Source of the DNA: Bacillota bacterium
GTDB lineage: Bacteria; Bacillota; Clostridia; Acetivibrionales; DSM-1351
Reading direction: 5' to 3'
NCBI GenBank assembly: GCA_023460955.1
Contig: JAEWOH010000076.1
Coordinates: 1-64,000 of the forward strand
Length of the DNA: 64,000 nt
The notes beneath the pieces are model-generated. The model ran no database searches and was not told the origin of the DNA. It saw only the letters and a program-made list of their open reading frames with translations. A program made the translations under genes and the position numbers. Shown piece by piece: positions 45,924 through 55,954 of this stretch. Each line of letters begins with the position of its first letter. Positions within the stretch are counted from its first letter, which is position 1.

Positions 45924-46031
45924 GTTGTCGCCGGTTTTAAAACTATTCACTAAATATCTATAGTTGTGGTAATATTAATTGGATGAAGGATTAACAATAT
46001 AAAATCTAAATTTACTGGCAGGGAGAGCAAT

Positions 46032-46883
46032 ATGCCTATTATAATGGAAGATCTGTCGTTTACCTATTCCAATGGCGGACCTTTTGAAAAAGTTGCATTA
46101 CATGATATTAATATTAATATAAATGATGGCGAATTTGTTGGAATTATTGGACATACAGGTTCGGGTAAATCCACGCTGATTCAGCATTTAAACGGGATAC
46201 TGAAGCCTACCGGGGGCCGCGTAATTATTAACGGGATAGATACTAAGCAAAAAAACCTGAAGGAATTGCGACGCCAGGTTGGTATAGTTTTTCAATATCC
46301 CGAGCATCAATTATTTGAGGACACTGTAAAAAAAGATATATCTTTTGGGCTTCTCAAACAAGGGCTTTCAGAGGAAGAAACTCACCAGAGAGTAATATCC
46401 GCGTTGCATTCTGTGGGCCTTAAGGAAGCAGTTCTGGAGAAGTCGCCTTTTGAACTTTCGGGAGGACAAAAGCGAAGAGTGGCTATTGCAGGTGTTGTCG
46501 CCATGATGCCTAATATACTTGTGCTTGATGAACCCACAGCCGGCTTGGATCCAAAAGGCAGAGATGAAATTTTCGGTTATATAAGAAAGCTCCATAAGGA
46601 TTTTAATATGACAATTATACTGGTATCTCACAGTATGGAGGATATAGCAAAACTTGCTCAAAGGGTTATTGTTATGAACCAAGGAACTGTATTCATGGAT
46701 AAGCCTTCAGCCGAGGTATACAGAAACCCTGATGAACTTGAAAAAATAGGACTCTCTGCACCGCAGATAACGTATTTGGTTAAAAAGCTGAAGACCATAA
46801 TTCCTGATATAGATGAGGACATTTTTACTGTTGACGCGGCTCTAAAAGAGCTCAACAAGCATTTTAAGCAGGAACTTAAATAA
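46032..46883 (+). CDS. ecfA2: ECF transporter ATPase EcfA2 (CbiO type)
   Basis: 283 residues. Walker A GHTGSGKST (40-48), VFQYPEHQLF (87-96), LSGGQ (142-146), ILVLDEPTAG (162-171). The YPEHQLF Q-loop is typical of EcfA2, and complements the NPDNQI form of EcfA1 encoded at 36967. Together the two form the ATPase pair that drives EcfT and exchangeable substrate-binding S proteins. Confidence 0.95.
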   Translation: MPIIMEDLSFTYSNGGPFEKVALHDINININDGEFVGIIGHTGSGKSTLIQHLNGILKPTGGRVIINGIDTKQKNLKELRRQVGIVFQYPEHQLFEDTVKKDISFGLLKQGLSEEETHQRVISALHSVGLKEAVLEKSPFELSGGQKRRVAIAGVVAMMPNILVLDEPTAGLDPKGRDEIFGYIRKLHKDFNMTIILVSHSMEDIAKLAQRVIVMNQGTVFMDKPSAEVYRNPDELEKIGLSAPQITYLVKKLKTIIPDIDEDIFTVDAALKELNKHFKQELK

Positions 46884-46952
46884 TTGTACCGGAGTTAAAC
46901 TATTTTTAACCTCAATTAATAAACCTGAAGTAATACAGGAACGGAGAACAAA

Positions 46953-47753
46953 ATGATACGAGATATAACAATCGGTCAGTATGTACCAGGGGATTCACTG
47001 CTTCACAAAACAGATCCCCGAACCAAAATTATACTGACTTTTGTAATGATGATATTTATATTTATGATAACCACTTACTGGGGGTATCTCCTGCTGTCAC
47101 TATTTACGGCACTGACCATTGTAACGGCTAATATTCCTTTTAAGTTTGTTTTAAAGGGGTTGAAACCCGTAGTATTTATCGTTATTTTTGCTGGTGTTAT
47201 CAATATGTTTACAATTGGAGGGCGGACGATTTTTGAAATAGGTATCCTAAGGATGACTTATGAAGGTCTGGATACCGCCGTTAAAATGTCCATAAGGCTC
47301 TTCCTGCTTATAATTACAGCAAGTATGTTAACGTATACAACAACACCTATTGCTCTTACAGACGGCATTGAAAAGCTTATGGGGCCATTGAAGAGGATAA
47401 GGGTTCCTGTTCATGAAATAGCAATGATGATGACAATAGCACTGAGATTTATTCCAACGCTGCTTGAGGAAACAGACAAAATTATTAAAGCACAATCCTC
47501 AAGAGGTGCAGACTTTGACAGCGGAAACATGGTGGAACGCGCCAAAAGCTTTATACCTGTCCTTATCCCTCTGTTCATAAGCGCGTTCCGTAGGGCTGAT
47601 GAACTGGCTACTGCAATGGAGGCAAGGTGCTACAGAGGCAGTGAAGGCAGAACAAGAATGAAGCAGCTGCACCTGACAAGGTATGATCTTATTGCAGCAG
47701 CAATAACCGTAGTATTTATGGCTTGGGTGCTGGTAATGCAGACAGTACTTTAG
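46953..47753 (+). CDS. ecfT: ECF transporter transmembrane component EcfT
   Basis: 266 residues with about six hydrophobic segments. The N-terminal GQYVPGDSLLHKTDPRTKI is the usual EcfT start. The coupling-helix signatures are AQSSRGADF (Ala-Arg-Gly box 1) and EARCYRG (box 2). No dedicated S protein gene is nearby, so this is a shared group II ECF module. Confidence 0.95.
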   Translation: MIRDITIGQYVPGDSLLHKTDPRTKIILTFVMMIFIFMITTYWGYLLLSLFTALTIVTANIPFKFVLKGLKPVVFIVIFAGVINMFTIGGRTIFEIGILRMTYEGLDTAVKMSIRLFLLIITASMLTYTTTPIALTDGIEKLMGPLKRIRVPVHEIAMMMTIALRFIPTLLEETDKIIKAQSSRGADFDSGNMVERAKSFIPVLIPLFISAFRRADELATAMEARCYRGSEGRTRMKQLHLTRYDLIAAAITVVFMAWVLVMQTVL

Positions 47754-47844
47754 GAGTTCGGTAGACAGGAGTTCAGTAGAAAACCTAGCAGACAGTAGTT
47801 CAGAGTGTAATGAATCAATATGGTGCATATATTCAGGAGAGCAC

Positions 47845-48582
47845 ATGCGAAATATAAAGCTAACAATAGAATATGATGGTACTAATTATCACGGCTGGCA
47901 AGTACAGAAGAATGCTGTAACCGTTCAGGAGAAGGTGGAGAAAGCAGTGTCCCAGCTGCTTGGAGCTCAAACCGGGGTTGTAGGCTGCAGCAGGACAGAT
48001 GTTGGAGTTCACGCCTATGGTCAGGTTGCGCATTTCTACACAGAGTCAGGCATACCGGGAGAAAAGTTTTCTTATGCACTAAACAATTTCTTACCCGGTG
48101 ATATAGTGATACAGAAATCCGAAGAGGTACCTGAGGACTTTCACGCAAGATATTCCTCAAAAGGTAAAAAGTATAGATATCTCATTCATAATTCTGCCCA
48201 TCAGTCTGCATTAATGCGCAACCGGGCATGTCATGTGAGGCCGGAGCTGGATTTCGAACAGATGAGAAAAGCTGCGGCACATTTTGTGGGAGAACTTGAT
48301 TTTGCAGCTTTTCAGGCAACGGGAGGGCAAGTCCGCAGCACGGTGAGAGAAATCTACAGCATGAGTGCGGTTAAGAAAGAGGACAACCTTATTGAGCTTG
48401 AGGTTACAGGGAATGGTTTTTTGTACAACATGGTCAGAATAATTGCGGGAACGCTGGTATACGTTGGAATGGGGAAGCTCAAGGAAAGCGATATTCCGGG
48501 AATTATAAGCGGACTTGACCGGACGAAAGCCGGGAAGACAGCTCCGGCGCAGGGGTTGTACCTTATGGAAATATATTATTAA
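47845..48582 (+). CDS. truA: tRNA pseudouridine(38-40) synthase TruA
   Basis: 245 residues. The catalytic Asp52 is in GCSRTDVGVHAYGQ; VEYDGTNYHGWQ-type N-terminus (TIEYDGTNYHGWQVQ) and FLYNMVRIIAGTL C-terminal motif are standard. Modifies the anticodon arm of many tRNAs. In many Firmicutes rplM-rpsI follow directly; here about 7 kb of other genes intervene. Confidence 0.96.
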   Translation: MRNIKLTIEYDGTNYHGWQVQKNAVTVQEKVEKAVSQLLGAQTGVVGCSRTDVGVHAYGQVAHFYTESGIPGEKFSYALNNFLPGDIVIQKSEEVPEDFHARYSSKGKKYRYLIHNSAHQSALMRNRACHVRPELDFEQMRKAAAHFVGELDFAAFQATGGQVRSTVREIYSMSAVKKEDNLIELEVTGNGFLYNMVRIIAGTLVYVGMGKLKESDIPGIISGLDRTKAGKTAPAQGLYLMEIYY

Positions 48583-48708
48583 GAAGTGATATGTGTTAAA
48601 GGCAGCAGCATATACAATAAAATACTAATATTACTTTTAGTGATATCTTTAATGATTGGATATGATTTTATTAGTCATATATATTAAATATAAAATGGGG
48701 GGAATATT

Positions 48709-49449
48709 ATGGTAATAGCTTTGGCACAAACAAGTCCAATAATAGGAGACATAGACTATAATCTGAAGGAACACTGTGAATTCATAAAGTTAGCTAGCGG
48801 TCATGGAGCTGACTTAATTGCATTTCCTGAGATGTCTCTTACTGGCTATGTAAGGGATACAGCAAGTGAACTTTCCTTTAAAGAAAATGACCCGCGGTTG
48901 GAAGCATTGAGAAAACTAGCAGTTGAAAACAATATTATTATAATAGCTGGTGCTCCCATAAGTATGGGAACTGAAATGTATATCGGTTCCTTCGTACTGT
49001 TTCCTGATAATAATATCTCAATATATACAAAGCAATTTCTTTATACAGGAGAGGAAGTATTCTTTAAACCAAGTTTTGATTATAATCCTTTGATCAAACT
49101 TGACACTGATTTTATTCGATTGGCTATCTGTGCGGACATTATGAACCCCGAACATCCTAAAAACCAAAATGCCGCTGGAGCAACAGTCTACATAGCAGGT
49201 ATCTGCTTCTCAGAAGCTTCCATTAACAATGCCCATAAGGTTTTAAGCGATTACGCGCGAATATACTCCATGCCGGTGTTAATGTCAAATGTATGTGGAG
49301 AATTCTACGGAATACAGGCTGGAGGAAAAAGTGCTATATGGTCTGAGAAAGGTGATTGCATAGCTGAATTGAATGGAACAGACCGCGGTTTGTTATTGGC
49401 AAGTAAGAATGGGGATGTATGGACCGGAGAAGTGGTGCGGAAAGATTAA
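48709..49449 (+). CDS. Carbon-nitrogen hydrolase (nitrilase superfamily)
   Basis: 246 residues with the Glu-Lys-Cys catalytic triad visible: Glu41 in AFPEMSLTGY, Lys108 in YTKQFL and Cys141 in LAICADI. The family hydrolyses amides or nitriles; substrate unknown. GGGGGGA serves as ribosome site. It stands alone between truA and a terminator. Confidence 0.9.
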   Translation: MVIALAQTSPIIGDIDYNLKEHCEFIKLASGHGADLIAFPEMSLTGYVRDTASELSFKENDPRLEALRKLAVENNIIIIAGAPISMGTEMYIGSFVLFPDNNISIYTKQFLYTGEEVFFKPSFDYNPLIKLDTDFIRLAICADIMNPEHPKNQNAAGATVYIAGICFSEASINNAHKVLSDYARIYSMPVLMSNVCGEFYGIQAGGKSAIWSEKGDCIAELNGTDRGLLLASKNGDVWTGEVVRKD

Positions 49450-49544
49450 TCCTTTTACAATTATTTAATTTTTATCTTTACTCTCGATTATATGTAGATT
49501 AGAGCCATAACGACTATATAAATATAAATTTACATCATAAAGTG

Positions 49545-49577
49545 AAAAGTCTCATTATTTGAGGCTTTTTTTAATTA
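49545..49577 (+). terminator. Terminator after the nitrilase-family gene
   Basis: AAAAGTCTCA pairs with TGAGGCTTTT (one T-G pair) around a short loop, followed by a T-rich tail. The rest of the 49450-49747 spacer is very AT-rich and shows no other clear signal. Confidence 0.8.
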
Positions 49578-49747
49578 CACAGTTATTGGAGTTAGCATTA
49601 ATAATATTGTTTTTTTATGAAATTACATTTTATATTAATAATTTTTAATAATTTTCCCATTACTATTTAATTTTTTGGTTTTACTATGGTAGGTGTATGA
49701 GTTAATATTTACATTCTACATAAGTGTCAATGAAGAAAGGATTAAAA

Positions 49748-52063
49748 ATGATTATACAGAACTTCAGGCATAAGAAATTGCAGACCGTACTAATATTTCT
49801 TATAATTCTACTTTGCTCCATGCTGTTAACCTCATCAGTCAGTATTCTGATATCTCTGGATAAACCTTTTCAGGATTTTGCCGAGGAATGCCAGTCACCG
49901 TCGGCATATGTTTTCCCGCAAAATTTGGATGATAATGGTGTATACCTACTTGGAAAACAGTTTTCAGAGCTCAATGAAATACAAAGAGTTGAATACAAAA
50001 AATTTCACTATATTTCTGAGGAACTGTTATACAATGGAAAAAAGCTCGAAGGTTTCTATAAATTAACTGAATATAACCCGAAAATCAATAAAAATGAGCG
50101 TTATCTTGAAGGAAGTAAAGCCATCATAAACACACTTCCACCTGATGAATGCATTTTACCTGCTTGTGTCAGCAATGAATATAATATTCACACCGGGGAT
50201 AACATCGTAATTAAATTGTCTGGAAGAACACTTCAATATACCGTAAGGGGAGTATACTCAGATCCGTATAATACTTCAACTGCTTTTGACAGTGATATTC
50301 TGGTAAAGCAACTCCCAACAGACATAAACTATGGCTTGCATATAGCTCTATACACTAAAGAGGGAATAAAAGGCAGTCAGATTGAAGATGCTTTCAGGAC
50401 AAAAAATAACGGCATGATGTATGGCAATATACAAACTCTGCAGCAAAGAATAGAAAATGGCTTAATTGTAGGAAATATAATTGGTAGTGTATTCCTTGCT
50501 ACAGGAATTATTATGTTGCTGGTAAGCTGTCTTATAATAAGTTTCATGATCCGAAACGCCATAATTACGGATGCAAAAACTATTGCTGTATATAAAACCA
50601 TAGGGTACACATCTAGGGATATACTGAAGATGTACTTAAGCTTTTATTTCTTAATAGTTTCTGTTGCATGTATATTAGGTATTGGGAGTTCTGTGTTTAT
50701 TTCTAACATAATACTCAAATCAATATTTGAAAATATGGGAGAAGTGTCTGCTAACAGTACATTTATTCCCGGAGTTTTATGTTACCTTATAATCGGAACA
50801 ATTGTAATCGGACTTATATATATGATTATAAATAAAGCAAAAAGCTTGAGACCGGTAGCTGCTTTGAGTGGTGTTACAGAAAACGGTACACAAAAGAGAA
50901 AGAATTTCACAGGAAATTCCAAGCTTCAATTTTCACCCTTGGGCATTACTATACGGAATATAACACGAAACAAAAGGGGTGCGCTAAGTACAATTCTAAC
51001 TGCCATTTTAACAATTTTCAGTGTTAATTTTGCTGTTATATCTCTGGATATGGCAAATACTATGAAGGAAAACAATGACTTCTGGCTTGGAATAGACAAG
51101 TCTGATGTGCTTATCGAGGTCACAGATAATACCCAATTTGATAAAGTTCTTAAGACAATTATAGAGGATAAAAGGGTAAATCATTTTTTTAAGAATAAAT
51201 TGGGAGACAGAGTCAGTATCAAGTGGAGAGAGGGTATAAACGTGACTGCTATGGACGCATTTGTATATGATGACTTTAAAGATACAAAGCTTCCTGTTGT
51301 AAGAGGCAGAAATCCTATAAACGTTGACGAAATAGCAATTTCAACAAAAATTGCAGCTTCATTAAATAAAGAAATGGGAGATTACCTGGAGATTTATTTA
51401 AACAGCAGTATTAAAGTAAGGCTATTAATAACAGGCATATTTCAAACCTATTATCAGCTAGGTGACTGCTGCCGTCTGCTGACCGATACATATAAACAAA
51501 ATAATGGAGCTATAACCTATTCGAATATTTCAGTCTACTTAAATCCGAAGGAGAATTCAGATTTTTTTGTTAAAGATATACAACAAAAAATTAATGGAAG
51601 AGGCAATGTTATAGCGAGAACTGAAGCTTTTGGAGGCATAATGAACATGATAGTCAGGCCGCAGAAAAATGCAATCCCTCCTGTGACTGCACTTATTCTA
51701 CTGATAGGAGCCATAAATATATTTTGTATAGTGATGCTGAAAAATGCTGTGAACCAGAAAATAAACGGGATATATAAATGCATTGGGTATACCAGCGGAC
51801 ATCTGATTTTGTCAAATATATACTATGTAGCAATGATTGCGGTATCATCGATGGCAGTAGCAATTCCCATGATACTAAAACTCTATCCTGTGATCATGAA
51901 GTCAAGTCTGAGCATGTTTGGTTTTCTGGAATATCCCGTTTCCTACAACTTGTGGCATATAGTGATTTCAAATATAGGAGTTGTAATTATGTTTGTAATT
52001 AGTACACTTATTTCCTCCAGATCATTAAAAAATATTAAAGTACGGGATTTGGTACAGGAATAA
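49748..52063 (+). CDS. FtsX-type ABC transporter permease
   Basis: About 771 residues, two FtsX repeats. Each has a large extracellular region and a cluster of three membrane helices (about 250-370 and 650-765), plus an N-terminal helix. This is the layout of MacB/BceB-like exporters that expel or sense peptides and lipids. Starts at GTG 49724, ATG 49730 and ATG 49748 are in frame; AGAAAGG 7 bases before 49748 favours the last. An ATPase gene follows 77 bases later, then a two-component system. Confidence 0.87.
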   Translation: MIIQNFRHKKLQTVLIFLIILLCSMLLTSSVSILISLDKPFQDFAEECQSPSAYVFPQNLDDNGVYLLGKQFSELNEIQRVEYKKFHYISEELLYNGKKLEGFYKLTEYNPKINKNERYLEGSKAIINTLPPDECILPACVSNEYNIHTGDNIVIKLSGRTLQYTVRGVYSDPYNTSTAFDSDILVKQLPTDINYGLHIALYTKEGIKGSQIEDAFRTKNNGMMYGNIQTLQQRIENGLIVGNIIGSVFLATGIIMLLVSCLIISFMIRNAIITDAKTIAVYKTIGYTSRDILKMYLSFYFLIVSVACILGIGSSVFISNIILKSIFENMGEVSANSTFIPGVLCYLIIGTIVIGLIYMIINKAKSLRPVAALSGVTENGTQKRKNFTGNSKLQFSPLGITIRNITRNKRGALSTILTAILTIFSVNFAVISLDMANTMKENNDFWLGIDKSDVLIEVTDNTQFDKVLKTIIEDKRVNHFFKNKLGDRVSIKWREGINVTAMDAFVYDDFKDTKLPVVRGRNPINVDEIAISTKIAASLNKEMGDYLEIYLNSSIKVRLLITGIFQTYYQLGDCCRLLTDTYKQNNGAITYSNISVYLNPKENSDFFVKDIQQKINGRGNVIARTEAFGGIMNMIVRPQKNAIPPVTALILLIGAINIFCIVMLKNAVNQKINGIYKCIGYTSGHLILSNIYYVAMIAVSSMAVAIPMILKLYPVIMKSSLSMFGFLEYPVSYNLWHIVISNIGVVIMFVISTLISSRSLKNIKVRDLVQE

Positions 52064-52140
52064 GTATATTAATTTTCAAAAAACCATGAACTGCTCTTAA
52101 TTACTGTTTACCGCTGCAAAGCAGCGAGATGGGAGATATT

Positions 52141-52899
52141 ATGAAAAATGTAATTATTAAAACTGATTTATTATGTAAAAGCTTCATAAGTGATGGCGAA
52201 ATCAATAATGTTATAAAAAATATGGATTTAGAAATATATGATGGGGACTTTACAGTAATAATGGGAAGCTCAGGTTCAGGTAAATCAACCTTGTTGTATA
52301 TGTTGAGCGGGATGGACAATGTAACTACCGGCAAGGTTTTCTTTGACGGCGCAGACATTACAAGGTTAAAGGAAAAAGATCTATCGAAATTAAGGAAACA
52401 CAAGCTGGGTTTTGTTTTTCAAGGAATAAATCTCATTCCAAACCTCAATGTCTATGAGAACATTATGAGTCCTACATATAAAACGGCAATGGAACGCAAG
52501 GTAATCGAGAAGAGAATAGATGCTCTTCTGGGTAAAATGGAGTTGACTACTCATAAGAAGAAATTTCCAAACCAGATGTCGGGGGGACAAAAGCAAAAGG
52601 TTGCTATATGCAGGGCTTTGATAAACCAGCCCAAGGTGCTGTTTGCCGATGAACCCACAGGCGCTTTGAATTCCTCTCAAGGGCAGATAGTGTTGGATAT
52701 CTTCACAAAAGTTAATCGGGAGCAGCAGTCAGTAGTTATGGTAACACATGACCTTAAAGCTGCTCTACGCGGCAATAGAATTATATATATTAAAGATGGC
52801 AGAATTGATGGAGATCTGAGACTTAACGATTATGACGAAGCGAATGCGACACAAAGAGAAGAAGTGGTGTATAAGTTCTTAAAACAAAAAGGCTGGTAG
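52141..52899 (+). CDS. ABC transporter ATPase (LolD/MacB type)
   Basis: 252 residues. Walker A GSSGSGKST (42-50), Q-loop VFQGINLIPNL, signature MSGGQKQ (146-152), Walker B VLFADEPTGALN (166-177). These are features of the LolD/FtsE-like subfamily that partners FtsX permeases such as the one upstream. ATG 52141 has GGGAG 6 bases upstream; ATG 52129 would include that site. Confidence 0.93.
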   Translation: MKNVIIKTDLLCKSFISDGEINNVIKNMDLEIYDGDFTVIMGSSGSGKSTLLYMLSGMDNVTTGKVFFDGADITRLKEKDLSKLRKHKLGFVFQGINLIPNLNVYENIMSPTYKTAMERKVIEKRIDALLGKMELTTHKKKFPNQMSGGQKQKVAICRALINQPKVLFADEPTGALNSSQGQIVLDIFTKVNREQQSVVMVTHDLKAALRGNRIIYIKDGRIDGDLRLNDYDEANATQREEVVYKFLKQKGW

Positions 52900-53020
52900 A
52901 ACTTGTCTATAACGTGATATTATTTTAATGGATAATTAGTTTGATCCCTGTATATTTTGAGTGTTTATTACGATTGAAGTAAAAATATGAAGTAATCACT
53001 ATTGGTAAAGGGGTAATGGT

Positions 53021-53716
53021 ATGGGGCAAAGAATTCTGATAGTGGAAGATGAAAAAGAGCTGGCAGACATTTTAGGGGCGTATCTTGAAGTCGAAGGCTT
53101 TAACCCTATTATTGCAAAGGATGGACCCGAAGGGCTGAAAGCCTTTAATGAAATGAAGCCTGACCTGATACTGCTGGACATAATGCTGCCGGGACTTGAT
53201 GGAATTAATATATGTAAAGAGGTTCGGCAAAAGTCAGACATTCCAGTAATAATGATTTCAGCAAAGAGTGGAGAGATGGATAAAGTAATAGCGTTGGGAA
53301 TAGGGGCGGATGATTATGTTACAAAACCCTTTAGTCCGCTTGAACTCGTTGCAAGAGTAAAAGCACAGCTCAGAAGATATGAAAAATCCATAGAAACCGG
53401 TTACTCAAACAAGGAAGAGATTAATGCAGGAAAGCTCTTATTAAACAAAAGCTCATATACTGCTTTTATAAAGGATACGGAAAACAGCGAACTCATATTA
53501 ACAACAAAAGAGTTTGAAATACTTTTTTTCTTTGCAAAATACCCAAACCAGGTTTTTTCAAAGGAGCAAATATACCAAGGTGTCTGGGGATATAACGGAA
53601 TATGTGATGACAACAGTGTTACTGTCTACGTTAACCGTATTCGAGAAAAGCTGGACAGGTTCGGGCTTGATTACATAAAAACTGTCTGGGGTGCTGGCTA
53701 CAAGTTTTCGTTTTAG
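53021..53716 (+). CDS. OmpR/PhoB-family response regulator
   Basis: 231 residues. The receiver domain has the acidic pair Glu9/Asp10, the phosphorylation site Asp53 (LLDIMLPG) and Lys102 (YVTKPF). The C-terminal winged helix ends with TVYVNRIREKLD and IKTVWGAGYKF. It probably controls the adjacent exporter. The partner kinase gene starts about 60 bases downstream and is frameshifted. Confidence 0.94.
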   Translation: MGQRILIVEDEKELADILGAYLEVEGFNPIIAKDGPEGLKAFNEMKPDLILLDIMLPGLDGINICKEVRQKSDIPVIMISAKSGEMDKVIALGIGADDYVTKPFSPLELVARVKAQLRRYEKSIETGYSNKEEINAGKLLLNKSSYTAFIKDTENSELILTTKEFEILFFFAKYPNQVFSKEQIYQGVWGYNGICDDNSVTVYVNRIREKLDRFGLDYIKTVWGAGYKFSF

Positions 53717-53776
53717 TGCTGTGTATAGTAGAAATGATTTTGATAAATTTTCAGTTTATATTAAGGGGGGCTGCTT

Positions 53777-55154
53777 ATGAACAGCATGTATAAGAAAAAT
53801 ATATTTACGGCTGCTATAATAGTAGTCGTTCTTTTTGTTTCAATGCTTTTAAGTATAAACGCATTTTTTAAACTGGATAACAATATATACGATAATGACA
53901 TAAGGCTTCTGGTTGCAGAACAAAAAAATAACATCGAAAATGGAATATATACCAAGGGGAGATTTCCATACATTGTCTTCGGATTGGACGGGTAAAGTAG
54001 ATTATAGTGAGCCTCCCTTTAAAGAAAAAACCGGAGAAATAATAAATGTTCAGGAAATGCTTCAGACAGACAAAAGCTTTAGAACTGAAAATAAAAGTGA
54101 CATCAAGGAAGTCTTTGTAATAGAAAGGGAAGGAAAAACCGCAGGCTTTATTGTGTTTTTAGTACCCATAAAGGATATCCTCAGGGATAGCGAATATTCC
54201 AGAACGGTTAAGGTTTTTATTCCTGCAATTATTGGAACACTGATAGGTATTTTAATTGTTTGGGGAAGGGCGCGTTATTTTAACAGACATATCCTTAATC
54301 CTATAAAGGAAATAACTGAATCTGCAAAGGGTATACTCTCTGGAAACTATGATCTTGAGGTAATTCGTACATATGGTAAAACTATTGCAGAAAACGAGGT
54401 AGGTGATTTAACCTACTCCTATGAATTAATGAGGGATGAATTAAAGCAAAAGCAAATAAGAGAAGAGGTATTAAAAAAATCGCAGCAGGAATTAATTTCT
54501 TGTATATCACATGACCTCAAGACACCCATTTCAACAATTAAAGCTTATAGTGAGGGCCTCCGGGATGGAGTCGCAAAAACAGAAAAACTTCAAAGGGACT
54601 ATATAAATATAATTATTGGTAAAACAGATCTTTTGACAGAAATGATAAATGAACTGCTTATAATATCAAACGCACAGTTGAATCAGCTGGAGATTAATCG
54701 CCAAGAGGTTTATTTTCTGGAATACTTCAAATGTATTATTAAAGAGCTTGAGATATATGTAAAACAAAAGGGTATTGATTTCAGCTACGAAAGTATTACT
54801 TCTGATATGCTGGTTAATATAGATACAAAACGAATATCCGAAGTTTTATATAACCTGGTTGAAAATAGTATAAAATATATTGGAGACAAGAAAGGCCATA
54901 TTCAGATTCTGGCTGAAAGAAAAGGAAAAGCCGTATTAATTAAAGTAATAGATAATGGAATAGGTATAAGTCCGGATGACATACCACATGTGTTTGATAA
55001 ATTCTACAGAGCTGAGAAATCCAGAAGTTCACGAATTCCCGGTTCGGGCTTGGGCTTGTCTATATGCAAATATATAGTTGATAGGCATAACGGTGAAATA
55101 TATTGCAAAAGCCGCCTTAATCAGGGCTGCGAAATAGGATTTACCATTTATTAA
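53777..55154 (+). pseudogene. Sensor histidine kinase gene with a single-base frameshift
   Basis: The first frame (53777-53995) encodes MNSMYKKNIFTAAIIVVVLF and an extracellular start, then stops at GLDG-TAA. From that point the next frame continues without a break to 55154. One extra base in ACGGGTAAAG (about 53990-53993) explains it: removing a G or the T gives LDGKVDYSEPP. The downstream part has a second membrane helix, a HAMP-like linker, the His box SCISHDLKTPIS, the N box, and DNGIGIS/GSGLGLSICKYIVD. The repaired protein would have 458 residues. It could be real loss of function, phase variation or a sequencing error. Translation of the downstream part alone from an internal start would lack the first helix. 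Confidence 0.85.
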
Positions 55155-55226
55155 TTTTAGTTAGAAGATATAGAATTGGTGTAAAAAAACCTTGCTTACA
55201 GGCATATGGGTGCATATATGGGTATT

Positions 55227-55254
55227 TTGGGTAAAAAAAAGAAAATGCTATAAT
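55227..55254 (+). promoter_or_regulatory. Possible upstream promoter of rplM-rpsI
   Basis: TTGGGT (55227-55232), 16-base gap, perfect TATAAT (55249-55254). Confidence 0.5.
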
Positions 55255-55399
55255 ATTTCTCTATAATACTCGGTATTGCTACGAATACATGGTTGTGAGC
55301 CGAAAGTGAAATGAATAATCATTATATGAGAGATATGAAGATATAACGAGAAAAATCGAGAGATAACGAGAGGTAAATTAAATTCTCGGGAATTTATAC

Positions 55400-55428
55400 T
55401 TGACATAGTTAAATGAGTATATTAAAAT
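55400..55428 (+). promoter_or_regulatory. Main promoter of rplM-rpsI
   Basis: Consensus TTGACA (55400-55405), 17-base gap, TAAAAT (55423-55428). Start near 55435 leaves a 67-base leader. The 55155-55399 stretch before it has an AT-rich run and three CGAGA copies with a CGAGA/TCTCG inverted repeat near 55368-55388. Confidence 0.75.
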
Positions 55429-55434
55429 GTTCTA

Positions 55435-55490
55435 GTGCCTATATACGGTAAACACTGTTTAACATAGACAGTATAGATTTTTAAGGAGGT
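55435..55490 (+). promoter_or_regulatory. Candidate L13 leader hairpin
   Basis: CTATA (55439-55443) can pair with TATAG (55472-55476), enclosing ACTGT/ACAGT (55454-55472). The AAGGAGGT ribosome site follows. Bacilli have a described L13 leader regulating rplM; similarity to it was not tested. Confidence 0.4.
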
Positions 55491-55501
55491 AGTATTAAGA
55501 A

Positions 55502-55936
55502 ATGAAAACTTTCATGGCAAAAGCGGAACAGATTGAAAGAAAATGGTACATTATTGATGCTGAAGGTAAGCCGCTTGGAAGATTGGCAAGTGAAGTTGCT
55601 GCTATTCTAAGAGGAAAAAATAAGCCAATATTCACACCACACGTTGATACTGGCGATCATGTAATAATACTGAATGCAGAAAAAGTAGTTCTCACAGGTA
55701 AAAAACTTGATCAGAAGCTTTACAGAACTCACTCACTTCATCCAGGCGGATTGAAGGAAGTCAAGTACAAACACTTGATGGAAAAACACCCTGAAAGAGC
55801 TGTTGAAATTGCTGTAAAGGGAATGCTTCCAAAGAACAGTCTTGGAAGACAGATGTTCAGAAAGCTTAAAGTTTATGCTGGTTCTGAACATAACCATCAG
55901 GCTCAGAAACCTGAAGTACTTGATCTCAATATTTAA
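55502..55936 (+). CDS. rplM: 50S ribosomal protein L13 (uL13)
   Basis: 144 residues; KTFMAKAEQIERKWYIIDA at the start and AVKGMLPKNSLGRQMFRKLKVY near the end are family hallmarks. An early 50S assembly protein, encoded with S9 as nearly everywhere in bacteria. Confidence 0.98.
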   Translation: MKTFMAKAEQIERKWYIIDAEGKPLGRLASEVAAILRGKNKPIFTPHVDTGDHVIILNAEKVVLTGKKLDQKLYRTHSLHPGGLKEVKYKHLMEKHPERAVEIAVKGMLPKNSLGRQMFRKLKVYAGSEHNHQAQKPEVLDLNI

Positions 55937-55954
55937 TGGAGGGAGGACAAAATA

